11,828 nt of DNA from Thermoplasmatota archaeon (GCA_022848785.1 JAJISK010000019.1:1-11828); one strand, 5' to 3'; shown: positions 1-6,120, counted from the first letter of the stretch. Translations and numbers: made by a program. The notes: generated from the letters alone by a model not told the origin.

Positions 1-626
1 GCGGCCGTTTCCACTTCCGAGGCGAAGGACTTCACCCCCGGATCCAGGGCCGAGAGGGCGGAGGCAATCCCGGCGCTGAGTCCTCCTCCGCCGTACGGAA
101 TCACCACGGCGTCCACCCGGGGGAGGTCCTCCAGGATCTCGAGGCCGATGGTGCCGTTCCCCGCCATCACATCCGGGTCTGCGAAGGGATGGATGAAATG
201 ACCTTGGATGCCGGCGTACCGCCCTGATTGGGCGACCCGGAACGTTTCCTCCACGGGAGCGCGAACGATGTCGGCCCCCATCCGCTCCAGAGCGCCGAGT
301 TTGGTCGCAGGGGCATCCTCGGGAACGAGGACGCTGCAGGGCAAGCCCACGTGGCGCGCATACCACGCAAGGCCTTGCGCCATATTCCCCGCGCTTACGG
401 TCCACACGCGCTCCGTGAGCCCCTCGGCCTTCGCCTTCAGCACGGCGTTCCCCGCACCACGCATCTTGAAGGAGCCGACAGGCTGGAGGTTTTCCAATTT
501 CAGGTAGATGTCAGCAGGAGGGTCCTCCAAGTTGAGAGGAATCAGCGGCGTCCGGATGGCGGTGTCGGCGATTCGCTCCTGAGCGGCCTGGATCTGCGCC
601 AGGGGAATGGGTTCCCGGCCGCTCAT
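1..626 (-). CDS. Threonine/serine dehydratase, PLP fold type II (3' end beyond window)
   Basis: The gene runs leftward off the window; 208 codons are present, out of roughly 310-330 usual for the family. Members deaminate L-threonine (or L-serine) to 2-oxobutyrate (or pyruvate) in the cytoplasm, using pyridoxal phosphate. Visible motifs are the PLP-lysine motif GSFKMRGA (Lys54), SAGNMAQG at about residues 79-86, and the phosphate-binding glycine loop YGGGGLSAG near residue 180. The SAGN motif usually continues with His; here it is Met, a variant I recall from a dehydratase subgroup in high-GC organisms. The ATG at 624-626 has no Shine-Dalgarno sequence, but a TATA-like box on the same strand lies about 30 bases before it, which suits a nearly leaderless mRNA. 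The gene is divergent from the ThiF-like gene. The substrate (Thr, Ser or a hydroxy-aspartate) cannot be settled from this part. Confidence 0.9.
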   Translation of the reverse strand, partial: MSGREPIPLAQIQAAQERIADTAIRTPLIPLNLEDPPADIYLKLENLQPVGSFKMRGAGNAVLKAKAEGLTERVWTVSAGNMAQGLAWYARHVGLPCSVLVPEDAPATKLGALERMGADIVRAPVEETFRVAQSGRYAGIQGHFIHPFADPDVMAGNGTIGLEILEDLPRVDAVVIPYGGGGLSAGIASALSALDPGVKSFASEVETA

Positions 627-650
627 AGGAGGTATCGTAGCCTTCTGTCC

Positions 651-660
651 GCAATAAAGG
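651..660 (-). promoter_or_regulatory. TATA-like box for the dehydratase gene
   Basis: On the minus strand the sequence reads CCTTTATTGC, an AT-rich box in GC-rich surroundings. It is centred about 30 bases before the dehydratase ATG at 626, so transcription would start only a few bases before the start codon. It lies in the short divergent spacer between two genes. Confidence 0.5.
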
Positions 661-685
661 GGGGCGGTGACCGGATGCGGGGGAG

Positions 686-694
686 CCTATAAGG
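686..694 (+). promoter_or_regulatory. TATA-like box for the ThiF-like gene
   Basis: The sequence CCTATAAGG would place transcription initiation near 716. It lies inside the longest open frame of the ThiF-like gene (GTG at 667), which argues for a start downstream of that GTG. Confidence 0.35.
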
Positions 695-744
695 ATGACT
701 ACCCTTCAGCGACACGAAGAGCGCCGCGTCAGGGAGCGCATCCC

Positions 745-1785
745 GTGGTGGAACGGCCCGAATCCGGAGACGGGGGGACGAGGCTGGGGCCGATGCCGGT
801 CGAAGGAGGGGTTCACCGGACGGAACCTGGGATGGGGGAAGCCGCCGGGCTACCGGGGACACACGTCACAATCGTGGGGCTTGGCGCCGTCGGAGCCATC
901 GCCGCGGAGCAGTTGACGATGGGGGGCGTGGGCTGCTTAAGGCTTGTCGATAGGGACCTTGTGGAACGGCGGAACTTGGAGCGGCCCTCGCTGTATGAGA
1001 TGGCGAACATCGGAGCCCCTAAGGCGACCGCGGCGGAGGCGCGACTCCGGCCCGTGAATCCCGAGGTTCGAGTCGAGGCCCGGGTGAAGGACCTTCATGC
1101 AGGAACGGTCAGCGAGCTCGTAGCGAACACGGACATCGTCGTCGACGGGACGGACAACCTGACCACGCGGTACGTCCTCAACGAGGCGTGCATACAGCAG
1201 AGGATCCCGTTCCTTTACGGCGCGGCCAGTGACGCCCTAGGGATGGTGAGTCCCCTTTCGCCCCCGAGGACGCCTTGCTTCCGGTGTCTCCTGCCGCCCC
1301 CTTCCGACGTGGGCCGGGTCGAGCCTTGCGCGACGGGCGACGCGAGAGTCGCCCCTCGAGTCGGTCAGCTGCTCGCCTCGCACGCCCTCCACTTTCTTGA
1401 AGGCGGAACCCTCCATGGAGGACTCTACCTGGTGCGAGCGGAGGTATCGGAGGTCGAGCGGCTGGAGGTTTCTCCCCGTGCGGGTTGCCTCGCGTGCCAG
1501 CAGCGAGCGCAGGAATTCCTCGTCAGGCCAGAGGGGCCCACCGTCGTCCAACTCTGCGGGGGCAACGCCGTTTCGCTTGACCCCGGATGGAGAAGGACGA
1601 TTCGGCTCGCCGATCTAGCTGCCCGGCTTGCCCCTTTCGGCCGGGTCCGTCTCACCCCGTACCTGGTCTCACTCGAAGTTCCGCCATACGATCTCTCCGT
1701 CTTTCCGGACGGCCGTGCGATTGTCCGGGGGGCCCGGTCCCCGCAGGCCGCGCAGGCCCTCTACCGGCGGTACGTGGGGCGGTAG
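745..1785 (+). CDS. ThiF/MoeB/HesA-type E1-like adenylyltransferase with C-terminal extension
   Basis: Family members adenylate the C-terminal glycine of a ubiquitin-like sulfur carrier (ThiS, MoaD or SAMP type) for thiamine, molybdopterin, tRNA thiolation or protein modification. A Rossmann nucleotide loop, IVGLGAVG, begins near 877. It is followed by DRDLVERRNLERPSLY, the IGAPKA lysine and VVDGTDN, the usual adenylation residues. Two zinc CxxC pairs are present (PCFRC and GCLAC), with a further Cys in VEPCATGD. The last 80 or so residues form an extra domain ending in a VFPDGRAIVRG strand pair and a helix, as in other prokaryotic HesA-like proteins. The start is uncertain: GTG 667 gives the longest frame, but a TATA-like box at 688-692 suggests GTG 745 or 748; ATG 793 and ATG 832 are also in frame. 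The Rossmann strand starts only after 832, so every option keeps the catalytic core. The ThiI-like gene next door supports a sulfur-transfer role. Confidence 0.85.
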   Translation: MVERPESGDGGTRLGPMPVEGGVHRTEPGMGEAAGLPGTHVTIVGLGAVGAIAAEQLTMGGVGCLRLVDRDLVERRNLERPSLYEMANIGAPKATAAEARLRPVNPEVRVEARVKDLHAGTVSELVANTDIVVDGTDNLTTRYVLNEACIQQRIPFLYGAASDALGMVSPLSPPRTPCFRCLLPPPSDVGRVEPCATGDARVAPRVGQLLASHALHFLEGGTLHGGLYLVRAEVSEVERLEVSPRAGCLACQQRAQEFLVRPEGPTVVQLCGGNAVSLDPGWRRTIRLADLAARLAPFGRVRLTPYLVSLEVPPYDLSVFPDGRAIVRGARSPQAAQALYRRYVGR

Positions 1786-1800
1786 GCGACCCGCCAACCG

Positions 1801-1806
1801 TTATAT
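1801..1806 (+). promoter_or_regulatory. TATA-like box before the ThiI-like gene
   Basis: TTATAT lies in the 51-base spacer after the ThiF-like gene. Initiation would fall near 1828-1831. The gene therefore probably has its own promoter even though it follows the ThiF-like gene closely. Confidence 0.45.
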
Positions 1807-1836
1807 GGCCCCATCGTGCTCAATGAGGTGATTACG

Positions 1837-2481
1837 GTGGCGAAGGGAACGCTCCTCCTGAGTGGCGGGATTGACAGTCCCGTTGCCGGTCATCTCATGG
1901 CGACGGAGGGCACGGACATCCTCGCGCTGCACTGCTCGCTCGAGCCTTTCACCGACAACGCCCCTGAGGAGAAGTCTCGAAGAATTGCCGAAACGCTCGG
2001 GTTCTCCGCCTTCTACGTCGCCCACCTTGGGGATGCCTTAGCCGAGATCGCCCGGAAGGCCCGTCAACGCTACTACTTCGTCCTGTCCAAACGGCTGATG
2101 TTCCGGGTGGCCGAAGCGCTGGCGCACCGTCAGGCAGCGAAGTTCCTCATTACGGGAGAGAGCCTCGGTCAGGTGTCCAGCCAGACGCTTTGGAACCTTC
2201 GGGCCATCGAGGCCGCCGTGGATCTCCCGGTGTACCGACCCCTCATCGGCTGGGACAAGATGGACATCGTGCGCGAAGCCGAGGCGATCGGCACGTACCC
2301 TATCTCGGTGGGTCCCGAAGTCTGCGACGTCCTAGGCCCCGCCCACCCTACGACCCGGGCCAAGCTGGAGGTCGTGGAGGCCGAAGAGACAAGGCTCCAC
2401 TACGACGCGCTCCTCGAGGGCTCGCTGGCGACACTGAAGGAGGCGACCCTCGCCGCCCCTCCCGCGGCGCAAGCTAAATAG
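1837..2481 (+). CDS. ThiI-type PP-loop sulfurtransferase domain, stand-alone
   Basis: ThiI adenylates uridine-8 of tRNA and replaces its oxygen with sulfur (4-thiouridine); relatives supply sulfur for the thiamine thiazole ring. This 214-residue protein is only the PP-loop ATP-pyrophosphatase domain. The loop SGGIDS lies at residues 9-14, followed by the ThiI-specific TGESLGQVSSQTLWNL (about 106-121) and RPLIGWDK (134-141). The motif PEVCDVL contains Cys163, which aligns with the catalytic Cys344 of Escherichia coli ThiI (PEYCGV, recalled). There is no N-terminal THUMP domain and no C-terminal rhodanese domain, so how tRNA is bound or sulfur delivered is unclear. GTG 1837 is preferred because a Shine-Dalgarno-like GAGGTGAT ends four bases upstream; GTG 1828, consistent with leaderless initiation from the TATA box, and GTG 1816 are alternatives. 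The neighbouring E1-like gene suggests a shared sulfur pathway. Confidence 0.85.
   Translation: MAKGTLLLSGGIDSPVAGHLMATEGTDILALHCSLEPFTDNAPEEKSRRIAETLGFSAFYVAHLGDALAEIARKARQRYYFVLSKRLMFRVAEALAHRQAAKFLITGESLGQVSSQTLWNLRAIEAAVDLPVYRPLIGWDKMDIVREAEAIGTYPISVGPEVCDVLGPAHPTTRAKLEVVEAEETRLHYDALLEGSLATLKEATLAAPPAAQAK
2474..2480 (+). promoter_or_regulatory. TATA-like box overlapping the end of the ThiI-like gene
   Basis: CTAAATA overlaps the last codons and stop of the ThiI-like gene and is centred about 31 bases before the ATG at 2509. It would give a leader of about 6 bases for the small gene and NOB1 downstream. Confidence 0.4.
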
Positions 2482-2508
2482 ACGCCCGGCGATTGATGGT
2501 CGCTCCTT

Positions 2509-2790
2509 ATGAGCTATTTCATGATGCGACCGTGTCGAACCGCCGCGGCCTATGTGGCCACCCTCAGGAAACACCTCGTCCTGAACCTGGGGGAAGCTCG
2601 GGACGCCTTGGCCGAGAAGGGCTTTCACATCACGGACTGCGGGGTCCTGCTCCTGATCCACGACGAGCCCGAGAGGACCCTCTACAAGACAGGCCGCATC
2701 CTGGTCAAGGGGGGCCAAGAACCCGACGCGCGACGGGCCGTGGAGGAGATTTACGACCGATTGGAGATTACAGAGCGGTTGGCCGCGTAG
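2509..2790 (+). CDS. Conserved-looking 93-residue protein of unknown function
   Basis: I do not recognise a named family. The protein has an N-terminal helix-like stretch (about residues 8-37), then two probable beta strands, GVLLLIHDE (45-53) and RTLYKTGRILVKG (56-68), then a helix DARRAVEEIYDRL (73-85). The strand - K-T-G-R - strand - G - helix pattern resembles a half-repeat of the TATA-binding-protein fold and the C-terminal domain of the ThiF-like protein two genes upstream; this is a fold-level impression only. Codon use matches the neighbours. It lies 27 bases after the ThiI-like gene and 18 bases before NOB1, on the same strand, so it is probably cotranscribed with NOB1. A nucleic-acid-binding role is possible but not shown. 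Confidence 0.75.
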   Translation: MSYFMMRPCRTAAAYVATLRKHLVLNLGEARDALAEKGFHITDCGVLLLIHDEPERTLYKTGRILVKGGQEPDARRAVEEIYDRLEITERLAA

Positions 2791-2808
2791 ATCCCGCCGG
2801 GGTGCCCT

Positions 2809-3276
2809 GTGAAGCTCGTTCTCGATACCTCCGCGATTCTCTCCGGCATGGACTTCGCGGGGGAGGTGTACGTTCCCTCTGGCGTCCTCCAAGAAGCGCG
2901 AAAGAGCGGCCTAGACCCGCGTCTGGAAGCGGTGTTGGAAACGAAAAGCCGAGTCTTTGAGCCACGCAACCGAGACCTGCGGGCTGTGTCCCAAGCGTCC
3001 CTCGAAACGGGGGACGACGCCAGCCTCTCGCAGACGGATCAGGAAGTCCTCGCCCTGGCCCTGCAGCTGGAAGCCGCGGTCGTGACCGATGACTACGCCA
3101 TCCAGAACGTGGCCGCGCGATTGGGCCTCCGGTACCAGCCCGCCCTGCTCCCCGGGATTCGCAGACGGGTGGATTGGTCCTTTCGCTGTCGGGGTTGCGG
3201 ACGATACTGGCCCCAGACCTTGGAGGCGTGTCCTGTCTGTGGGGCCGAGGTGCGACGGTACCGACGCCGTGCCTAG
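2809..3276 (+). CDS. nob1: NOB1 endoribonuclease: PIN domain plus zinc ribbon
   Basis: NOB1 makes the final cut at the 3' end of small-subunit rRNA; archaeal homologues act as metal-dependent endonucleases at the same position. The protein has 155 residues, normal for the archaeal form. The PIN domain carries its acidic metal ligands: Asp6 in LVLDTSA, Glu29 in VLQEA, Asp77 in SQTDQEVLALA and Asp94/Asp95 in VTDDYAIQNVA. A C-terminal zinc ribbon has CRGC (127-130) and CPVC (141-144), ending in a basic tail. The start is GTG 2809, with a G-rich GGGGTG a few bases upstream. It follows the 93-residue gene closely. Its stop TAG overlaps, within one CTAG, the stop of the convergent cis-prenyltransferase gene. 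Its likely partners, Dim2/Pno1 and RIO1, are encoded about 3.3-4 kb downstream. Confidence 0.93.
   Translation: MKLVLDTSAILSGMDFAGEVYVPSGVLQEARKSGLDPRLEAVLETKSRVFEPRNRDLRAVSQASLETGDDASLSQTDQEVLALALQLEAAVVTDDYAIQNVAARLGLRYQPALLPGIRRRVDWSFRCRGCGRYWPQTLEACPVCGAEVRRYRRRA
3273..3276. other. Shared CTAG holding both convergent stop codons
   Basis: The palindrome CTAG supplies TAG to NOB1 on the plus strand (3274-3276) and TAG to the cis-prenyltransferase on the minus strand (3275-3273). There is no intergenic space, so each transcript must terminate inside the opposite gene. Confidence 0.95.
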
Positions 3277-4055
3277 TGCCCGAACCGACGTCGGCGCATC
3301 TGGTAGGAACGGATCGCCCGGAGGAAATCGATTTTCCGAAAGCCGGGCCAGAAGACGTCGACAAAGTACAGTTCGCTGTACGCGAGCTGCCACAATAGGA
3401 AGTTGCTGATGCGTGTCTCCCCCGATGTGCGCAGGATCAGATCGGGGTCGGGGAGGTCCCCCGTGTAAAGCCGCTTGGCGAAGACGTCCTCGTCGATCTC
3501 GTCCAGAGAGACGCGCCCCTCCATGGCGTCCTCCACCAGGCCTCGTATCGCGTCGAGAATCTCCTCACGCCCGCCGTAGGCGACGGCGAGATTGAACAGA
3601 TAGGAATCGTAGTCGGCCGTTCGCTCCTCCACGTAGCGGATCGCGTCCTGAACCGCCGACGGAAGGCGTTCGGTCTGGCCGAGAACGCGGATGCGTATCC
3701 GATTCTCGTGGACCCGTTTGTCGTCACCGGCCCGACGGAAGTTCTTCGCGAAGAGGCTCATCAGGTCATCGAGTTCCCCATCGTCCCGGTTCAGGTTCTC
3801 CGTGGAGAAGGCATAGACCGTTAGGATGCGGATATCCAGGTCCATGCACCACTCCAAGACCTCCTCCAGCTTCTCCCGTCCTCGATCGTGGCCGTCCGCG
3901 GAACTCAGACCCACCTCCTCCGCGAACCGGCGGTTCCCATCCATGATGATGGCGAGGTGATGGGGCACGGGGGCTTCGAGGACCTCCCGCATGAGCTTCT
4001 TCTCGTAGGCTTGGTAGGCCGCCTCTGAGATAACCCGGGCAATCTCTGCCGCCAT
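3273..4055 (-). CDS. uppS: Undecaprenyl-type diphosphate synthase (cis-prenyltransferase)
   Basis: The enzyme adds isopentenyl diphosphate units in cis configuration to an allylic primer. In archaea it makes the dolichol- or undecaprenyl-type carrier lipid for protein N-glycosylation and other surface glycans. All hallmark motifs are present in 260 residues: IIMDGNRRFA with catalytic Asp39, DGHDRG, YAFSTENLNR, AVAYGGREEI, and LPDPDLILRTSGETRISNF followed by LLWQLAYSEL and FVDVFWP. Phe replaces Trp of the bacterial GNRRWA motif, which is common in archaea. A preceding arm, about 30 residues with KKLMREVLEAPVPHH, is also typical of archaeal members. ATG 4055 is the first good start; a weak AT-rich box lies about 34 bases before it, overlapping the end of the broken gene upstream. 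Product chain length cannot be read from sequence alone. Confidence 0.95.
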   Translation of the reverse strand: MAAEIARVISEAAYQAYEKKLMREVLEAPVPHHLAIIMDGNRRFAEEVGLSSADGHDRGREKLEEVLEWCMDLDIRILTVYAFSTENLNRDDGELDDLMSLFAKNFRRAGDDKRVHENRIRIRVLGQTERLPSAVQDAIRYVEERTADYDSYLFNLAVAYGGREEILDAIRGLVEDAMEGRVSLDEIDEDVFAKRLYTGDLPDPDLILRTSGETRISNFLLWQLAYSELYFVDVFWPGFRKIDFLRAIRSYQMRRRRFGH

Positions 4056-4084
4056 GGCCGTTACGTTGAAGCCATGGGTCGGAC

Positions 4085-4093
4085 TTTAGCTTT
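4085..4093 (-). promoter_or_regulatory. Weak TATA-like box for the cis-prenyltransferase gene
   Basis: On the minus strand the sequence is AAAGCTAAA, centred about 34 bases before the ATG at 4055. It overlaps the stop codon of the UPF0173 remnant. It is a poor match, judged mainly by spacing. Confidence 0.25.
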
Positions 4094-4407
4094 GCGATTT
4101 CAGCCCGTGCGTCTCGCCGGGCGCCAAGACGACGACCTCACTGCGGGTCTTCTCGGATACAGACGCACGGATTGCCTGCGGGTCTTGCTCGATCGCGGCG
4201 AAGGTGTTGTAGTGCATGGGGCTGACCCGATGGACCGCGAGAAGTTCCGTTGCCTTGGTGGCCTCCCGGAGGCCGACCACCGAGATCTCGCAGATGGCCA
4301 CCAGAGGGACGTCTAGTCGCGAGGCGATGGCGTCTCCGAAGTGATCCCCGTGAGCGTGGGTCAGAAACGTAGTGGTATGCGTATCACCATAGGGTGCCGG
4401 TTTACGC
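4086..4407 (-). pseudogene. UPF0173-type metal-dependent hydrolase remnant with internal deletion
   Basis: The frame encodes two separate pieces of a UPF0173 metallo-beta-lactamase-fold hydrolase, normally about 220-230 residues. Piece one is FLTHAHGDHFGDAI plus about 18 residues (4367 down to about 4284), carrying the first metal motif. Piece two is REATKATELLAVHRVSPMHYNTF to the normal C-terminus (about 4272-4086). About 100 residues between them are missing, including the regions where the family has its HSS and HAGDT metal ligands. The N-terminal 40 or so residues (usually with GHA and IDPF) are also absent, replaced by unrelated sequence running back into the end of the upstream hydrolase gene. 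The frame has no start codon of its own after that gene's stop; its only ATG (4427) lies inside it. The remaining frame is still open, so the decay may be recent. A functional product is unlikely. Confidence 0.75.
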
Positions 4408-5037
4408 CTAGAGTTTCGCCACGGCATCCTTTAGCCGATTCGAGGCCCCGGAAGCCATTGCCGCCCCGTGACCCACGATGAGTGCCTCGAAGGAGAACCC
4501 TGTCAACTTCCTCAAGGAATCTCTGTGCTGAGCAGGGTCGATGTTGTAGGTGTCGTCCATCGGTGCGATGAGCCCGTCATCGAGGACTCGCATGCTGTCT
4601 CCGGCGATGAGAAGGTCGTGGGCCTCGTCGAGCAAGGCAATGCTTCCCGGTGTATGACCAGGGGTGTGAATGACGGTAAGCTCCTGATAGCGGTCTCCAT
4701 CCTCTAGGGGCACGTCCACTTCGACAGGTGCGTGGGCGAGGTCCCAATCGAAATAGGGCTTGCGCTTCGAGATGAATTCCGCCTCAATCTGATGGGCCGC
4801 AACCTCTGCGTCGGAGGCATCCTTCAGCGCCGCGAGGCCTGCCACGTGGTCCGGGTGAACGTGACTGATGAGGATGCTCGCGATATCCGTCGGCTTGAAT
4901 CCCGTCTTCTTCAGGTAGGCGAGAACGTCCGTCGCCTGCGCGTCATCCGTCGTGTCGACCAGGATGAGCCGGTCCTCTGTCAGTAGCGCGGAGTTGGCCA
5001 TGCTCTCGATGACGTGAACTCCCTTTAACAGCTCCAT
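4408..5037 (-). CDS. Metallo-beta-lactamase-fold hydrolase (glyoxalase II-like)
   Basis: This 209-residue cytoplasmic protein has a complete dinuclear metal site: HVHPDH (His59, His61, Asp63, His64), His128 in HTPGHTPGS, Asp147 in IAGDS and His190 in VGHG. The layout is that of the glyoxalase II-like branch of metallo-beta-lactamase-fold hydrolases, which cleave thioesters, lactones, phosphodiesters and other substrates; the substrate here cannot be told. There is no signal peptide. The ATG at 5037 has a TATA-like box about 33 bases before it on the same strand. The gene ends just before the UPF0173 remnant, another member of the same superfamily, so a tandem pair of metallo-hydrolases probably existed here. 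Third codon positions look less GC-rich than in neighbouring housekeeping genes, which may mean a later arrival. Confidence 0.85.
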   Translation of the reverse strand: MELLKGVHVIESMANSALLTEDRLILVDTTDDAQATDVLAYLKKTGFKPTDIASILISHVHPDHVAGLAALKDASDAEVAAHQIEAEFISKRKPYFDWDLAHAPVEVDVPLEDGDRYQELTVIHTPGHTPGSIALLDEAHDLLIAGDSMRVLDDGLIAPMDDTYNIDPAQHRDSLRKLTGFSFEALIVGHGAAMASGASNRLKDAVAKL

Positions 5038-5067
5038 GCAGACCCCCGCTTACGATGGGTCCCGGAC

Positions 5068-5073
5068 AATTAA
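5068..5073 (-). promoter_or_regulatory. TATA-like box for the metallo-hydrolase gene
   Basis: On the minus strand TTAATT is centred about 33 bases before the ATG at 5037, implying a leader of only a few bases. There is no Shine-Dalgarno sequence between the box and the ATG. Confidence 0.45.
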
Positions 5074-5330
5074 GGCCTTCGCCCCGCCCCCGCTCCACAA
5101 CATGTGCTGAGAACTCCTTGATGTAATTGAGTTCCACCATCGGCAGGTCTGAGTGGGCGGAATCTTGGCCTAGGTAGATGACTGCGGACGCGACGTTGGC
5201 CGCTGAGTATGTTGCGAATTTGTTGATTATGGGGATACAACAAGGTGACGCCGAAGCGCGCGCCGAACCCTTATCCTAACCCGTGTAGTATCCTGATCGA
5301 GTCGCGGATGGGAGACTGGCCTCATAACGC

Positions 5331-5340
5331 TTTAATAAAG
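5331..5340 (+). promoter_or_regulatory. TATA-like box for the CDIN1-like gene
   Basis: TTTAATAAAG is the most AT-rich decamer near the gene and is centred about 39 bases before the ATG at 5374. Initiation would fall near 5361, giving a leader of about 13 bases. Confidence 0.5.
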
Positions 5341-5373
5341 TTCGCCCCAATATGAAACCCTGGAAACATCGTC

Positions 5374-6120
5374 ATGGACCACCAGACCTACAAGGATCTC
5401 TACAGGAGCCTGGTGACGCGCCGGGATCTGGAGCGGCTGATCCGGACATCCCCGTACGACGAGGAACTTCTCACGGTCATTTACACGCACCAGGTCGTGC
5501 GAGATGCGACGAAGCGATTTTACAAGGTGAAGCGCCAGAGCCGACGCCTGCGCCATCAGTGGAAGCAGGGTACCTCCTTCGTGGAACTCGCCCGTCGGCG
5601 GAACTTCCCGCCCATTCTCTTGGCCCTCCTTGTGATGGGGGAGGAGGGCATCTCCCGCAAGCGGTTCTGGAAGATGGTCAAGGACCTGGACAGCGTGGAG
5701 GACGATCGTCTGCGGAGAGAACTGCAGAGGGCGAGCGAAGAAGATCTCATCTACTCCCCTGCAGGAACGGAGCGTCAGTATCAACGCGGGGCTTGGGGCG
5801 AGGCCCGTCTGTGGGAGTGGCTGGAAGCCCGGGACATCCCGTTCCAGAAGGAGGCGGACCTCCGGAGCCGCTACCAGAAGACCCCCGACGCCCTGCTGCA
5901 GGAGCCCCTCGATTTCGACGGCCGTTCGGTCCAATGGATGGAGAGCAAGGCCAGTTTCGGCGACCCCTACGAAATCAGACGCCACGTGCGCCGGCAGCTT
6001 AGCCCGTACGTGGACCTCTTCGGCGAAGGTGTGGTCGTCTACTGGTTCGGGTTCGTGCACGACGTGGAACTCCGACTTCCGGACGGTGTCCTCATTACGG
6101 ACGAGCGTCCGTTCTCGTAG
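5374..6120 (+). CDS. CDIN1 (C15orf41)-like TPD-domain nuclease
   Basis: This 248-residue protein looks like an archaeal homologue of human CDIN1, the codanin-1-interacting nuclease mutated in congenital dyserythropoietic anaemia type I. The C-terminal half (about 135-248) is a PD-(D/E)xK nuclease fold. It has YQRGAWGEARLWEWL, the name-giving TPD motif (Thr170-Pro171-Asp172) in KTPDALL, and the catalytic ESKASFGD (Glu190, Lys192), followed by GEGVVVYWFGF. From memory, the human protein has nearly the same strings (KTPD, ESKASFGD, YWYGF). The N-terminal half is basic and helical, with RRNFPPILLALLVM, resembling the winged-helix-like region of the family. The natural substrate is not established in any organism to my knowledge. 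ATG 5374 follows a TATA-like box. The gene lies 76 bases before aIF1A and the RIO1-Dim2 pair, a context that hints at RNA or ribosome work. Confidence 0.88.
   Translation: MDHQTYKDLYRSLVTRRDLERLIRTSPYDEELLTVIYTHQVVRDATKRFYKVKRQSRRLRHQWKQGTSFVELARRRNFPPILLALLVMGEEGISRKRFWKMVKDLDSVEDDRLRRELQRASEEDLIYSPAGTERQYQRGAWGEARLWEWLEARDIPFQKEADLRSRYQKTPDALLQEPLDFDGRSVQWMESKASFGDPYEIRRHVRRQLSPYVDLFGEGVVVYWFGFVHDVELRLPDGVLITDERPFS

Larger units (their letters stand above)
5038..5373. other. Gene-poor divergent spacer, less GC-rich than its surroundings
   Basis: These 336 bases separate the divergent metallo-hydrolase and CDIN1-like genes. I see promoter-like boxes at both ends but no tRNA, terminal repeats or array. 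The only open frame worth noting is 5178-5279 on the plus strand, 33 codons beginning MTADATLAAEYV and preceded directly by a stop. It has no convincing ribosome binding site and may be chance. Together with the broken gene nearby, the spacer looks like a region of past rearrangement. Confidence 0.5.

Noticed and set aside
228..692. Plus-strand 154-codon frame opposite the dehydratase
   Set aside because: The minus-strand dehydratase has the PLP lysine and glycine-loop motifs; this frame has none.
695..916. Plus-strand 73-codon frame beginning at ATG 695
   Set aside because: It overlaps the ThiF-like frame, is rich in Gly, Trp and Arg with no motif, and its ATG lies before the predicted transcription start; kept only as a note on the uncertain ThiF start.
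5058..5115. Short minus-strand frame with an AAGGAG upstream, as a leader peptide before the metallo-hydrolase gene
   Set aside because: The TATA-like box at 5068-5073 lies within it, so it would not be on the expected transcript; its residues show no attenuator-like pattern.
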